Origin: Oceanobacillus salinisoli
GTDB taxonomy: Bacteria; Bacillota; Bacilli; Bacillales; Amphibacillaceae
DNA: 64,000 bases
Direction: 5' to 3'
Assembly: GCF_009733865.1 (NCBI RefSeq)
Contig: NZ_WOFB01000001.1
Coordinates: 248,001 to 312,000 of the forward strand
Each line of letters begins with the position of its first letter. The first letter of the stretch is position 1. A program made the position numbers and the translations under genes. Below, in pieces: positions 63,385 through 64,000 of this stretch. A model generated the notes under the pieces. That model searched no databases, had not been told where the DNA came from, and was given only the letters and a program-made list of their open reading frames with translations.

Positions 63385-63845
63385 TATTCCATATTTGATA
63401 TAAACTTTGAACTAATGAAAATTCCCAACGTGATGCTCTCGCTTATACTAATGATTATAGCGTGCTTCATCCGCTCCGGCAGAATACTTACGGTTCGTGG
63501 GCACGACCTAAAGCCTCATCAAGGAAAAGCGTAAGTGCGCCTCTAGTCTTCTATTAACGCTCCTTAGTAGGCTTCCTCGGCGCAAGGGAACAAAGAAGAT
63601 TACTCAAGTAGTAACCGCGCTGCTAAAGTATAGACACGAGTGATAAATGCCCTCTAATGGTTGATATCCCGCTTGCGCTGGTTGATATATGCTTTCTTTG
63701 TGTTGATATTTTGCGTAACGGTCGATATCTGCTTCTTTATGGTCAACCGCGGAAGTCGCAGTGTATTTCCGTGGCGGTAAGTTGGTGCTCCAACATCATT
63801 TAAAGTTAGTTCGCAGTTTATATATATTCCATAACAACAAATTTT
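63385..63845 (+). repeat. Composite repeat: family A long copy interrupted by a D-type module
   Basis: The right part (63590-63830) matches the long A copy at 4100-4333, including the GTTGATAT repeats and the core. The left end GATATAAACTTTGAACTAATG matches 4076-4095. Between these, 63421-63590 holds about 170 bases absent from the 4-kb copy and related to 23800-24020 (CGCTCCGGCAGAATACTTAC; GGTTCGTGGGCACGACCTAA). No coding frame. Confidence 0.85.
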
Positions 63846-63868
63846 TCGAAAAGAAACTATTTCAAAGT

Positions 63869-63902
63869 AAACAAGAAATCGGTGAATTCCGATTTCTTGT
63901 TA
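63869..63902. terminator. Terminator at the end of the minus-strand permease gene
   Basis: AACAAGAAATCGG pairs with CCGATTTCTTGTT around TGAATT. It touches the stop codon of the partial gene that enters from the right. Confidence 0.85.
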
Positions 63903-64000
63903 TGTGGTATGCTTGATTAGCCATCCTTCTAGTTTTTCTACTACTTTATACATAATTGCAGCGAGTATGGCGATGATAACGAGGCTTGACATGACGAGAG
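63900..64000 (-). CDS. ABC transporter permease, C-terminal fragment (window edge)
   Basis: Thirty-two codons of the 3' end of a minus-strand gene. The peptide (LVMSSLVIIAILAAIMYKVV, then EKLEGWLIKHTT) is a last membrane helix followed by a short charged tail. That is typical of SsuC/TauC/ThiX-type ABC permeases, and B. subtilis has the ytl permease near ytkD, so ytlD is a possibility. The evidence is too short to name it firmly. Confidence 0.6.
   Translation of the reverse strand, partial: LVMSSLVIIAILAAIMYKVVEKLEGWLIKHTT

Overview
The window looks like a chromosomal segment of a low-GC, endospore-forming member of the Bacillaceae. Gene order follows the Bacillus subtilis yus-suf-yun-yut-yum-yui-kap-yug-men-ytk regions closely. 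Frequent TTG starts, A/T-rich spacers and several repeat families fit an Oceanobacillus/Virgibacillus-like relative, but the genus is an inference. No tRNA, rRNA, transposase, prophage or CRISPR array was seen. Nearly all genes are core chromosomal genes. The unusual material lies in the spacers.

Layout. 1-7.8 kb: 3' part of fadE, then yusI, gcvH, yusF, yusE and a SAM (S-box) riboswitch controlling the methionine importer metNPQ. 8-13.4 kb: the complete Fe-S assembly operon sufCDSUB. 13.4-19 kb: a small unknown gene, yunE, yunD, yunC, an HD-GYP protein and yunB. 18.9-21 kb: a lysine riboswitch with terminator in front of an NhaC-family antiporter. 21.4-23.3 kb: a sodium symporter with a 39-codon MetS-type partner. 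24.2-34.5 kb: lytH, yutC, yutD, small unknown genes, an amidase, yutE, a SufR-like regulator, yutF, yutG, yutH, a D-2-hydroxyacid dehydrogenase and yutI. 34.6-41 kb: yuzD, dapF, yutM, yumC, yumB, yuiB, yuiC, yuiD. 41.5-52.8 kb: deoD, an HPr gene, kapB, sodC, patB, pgi, yugI, the potassium channel yugO, a thioredoxin-like gene, an M42 peptidase and a YdcF-like gene. 52.9-61.4 kb: menaquinone synthesis (menI-like, menA, menFDHB, menE; no menC here). 61.8-64 kb: two unknown genes, a ytkD-like NUDIX gene and the 3' end of an ABC permease.

How the genes work together. Three metabolic themes recur. Iron-sulfur assembly: sufCDSUB, the NifU-like carrier yutI, the A-type carrier yutM, and a regulator whose cysteine spacing matches SufR. 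Respiration: ferredoxin/flavodoxin-NADP reductase yumC, type II NADH dehydrogenase yumB and most of the menaquinone pathway. Amino acid transport and supply: metNPQ under SAM control, an antiporter under lysine control, an NSS symporter, and dapF. Sporulation genes (yunB, lytH, yutC, yutH, kapB) are interspersed.

Spacer DNA. At least five interspersed repeat families were recognised by eye, called A to G here. Family A occurs about nine times. Families A and D form a composite, nested-looking element at 63.4-63.85 kb. Family B occurs in three sizes (about 64, 234 and 410 bp). Both copies of family C begin 0-2 bases after a stop codon. A 52-bp tandem repeat and three large hairpins of one family are also present. 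None carries a convincing coding frame.
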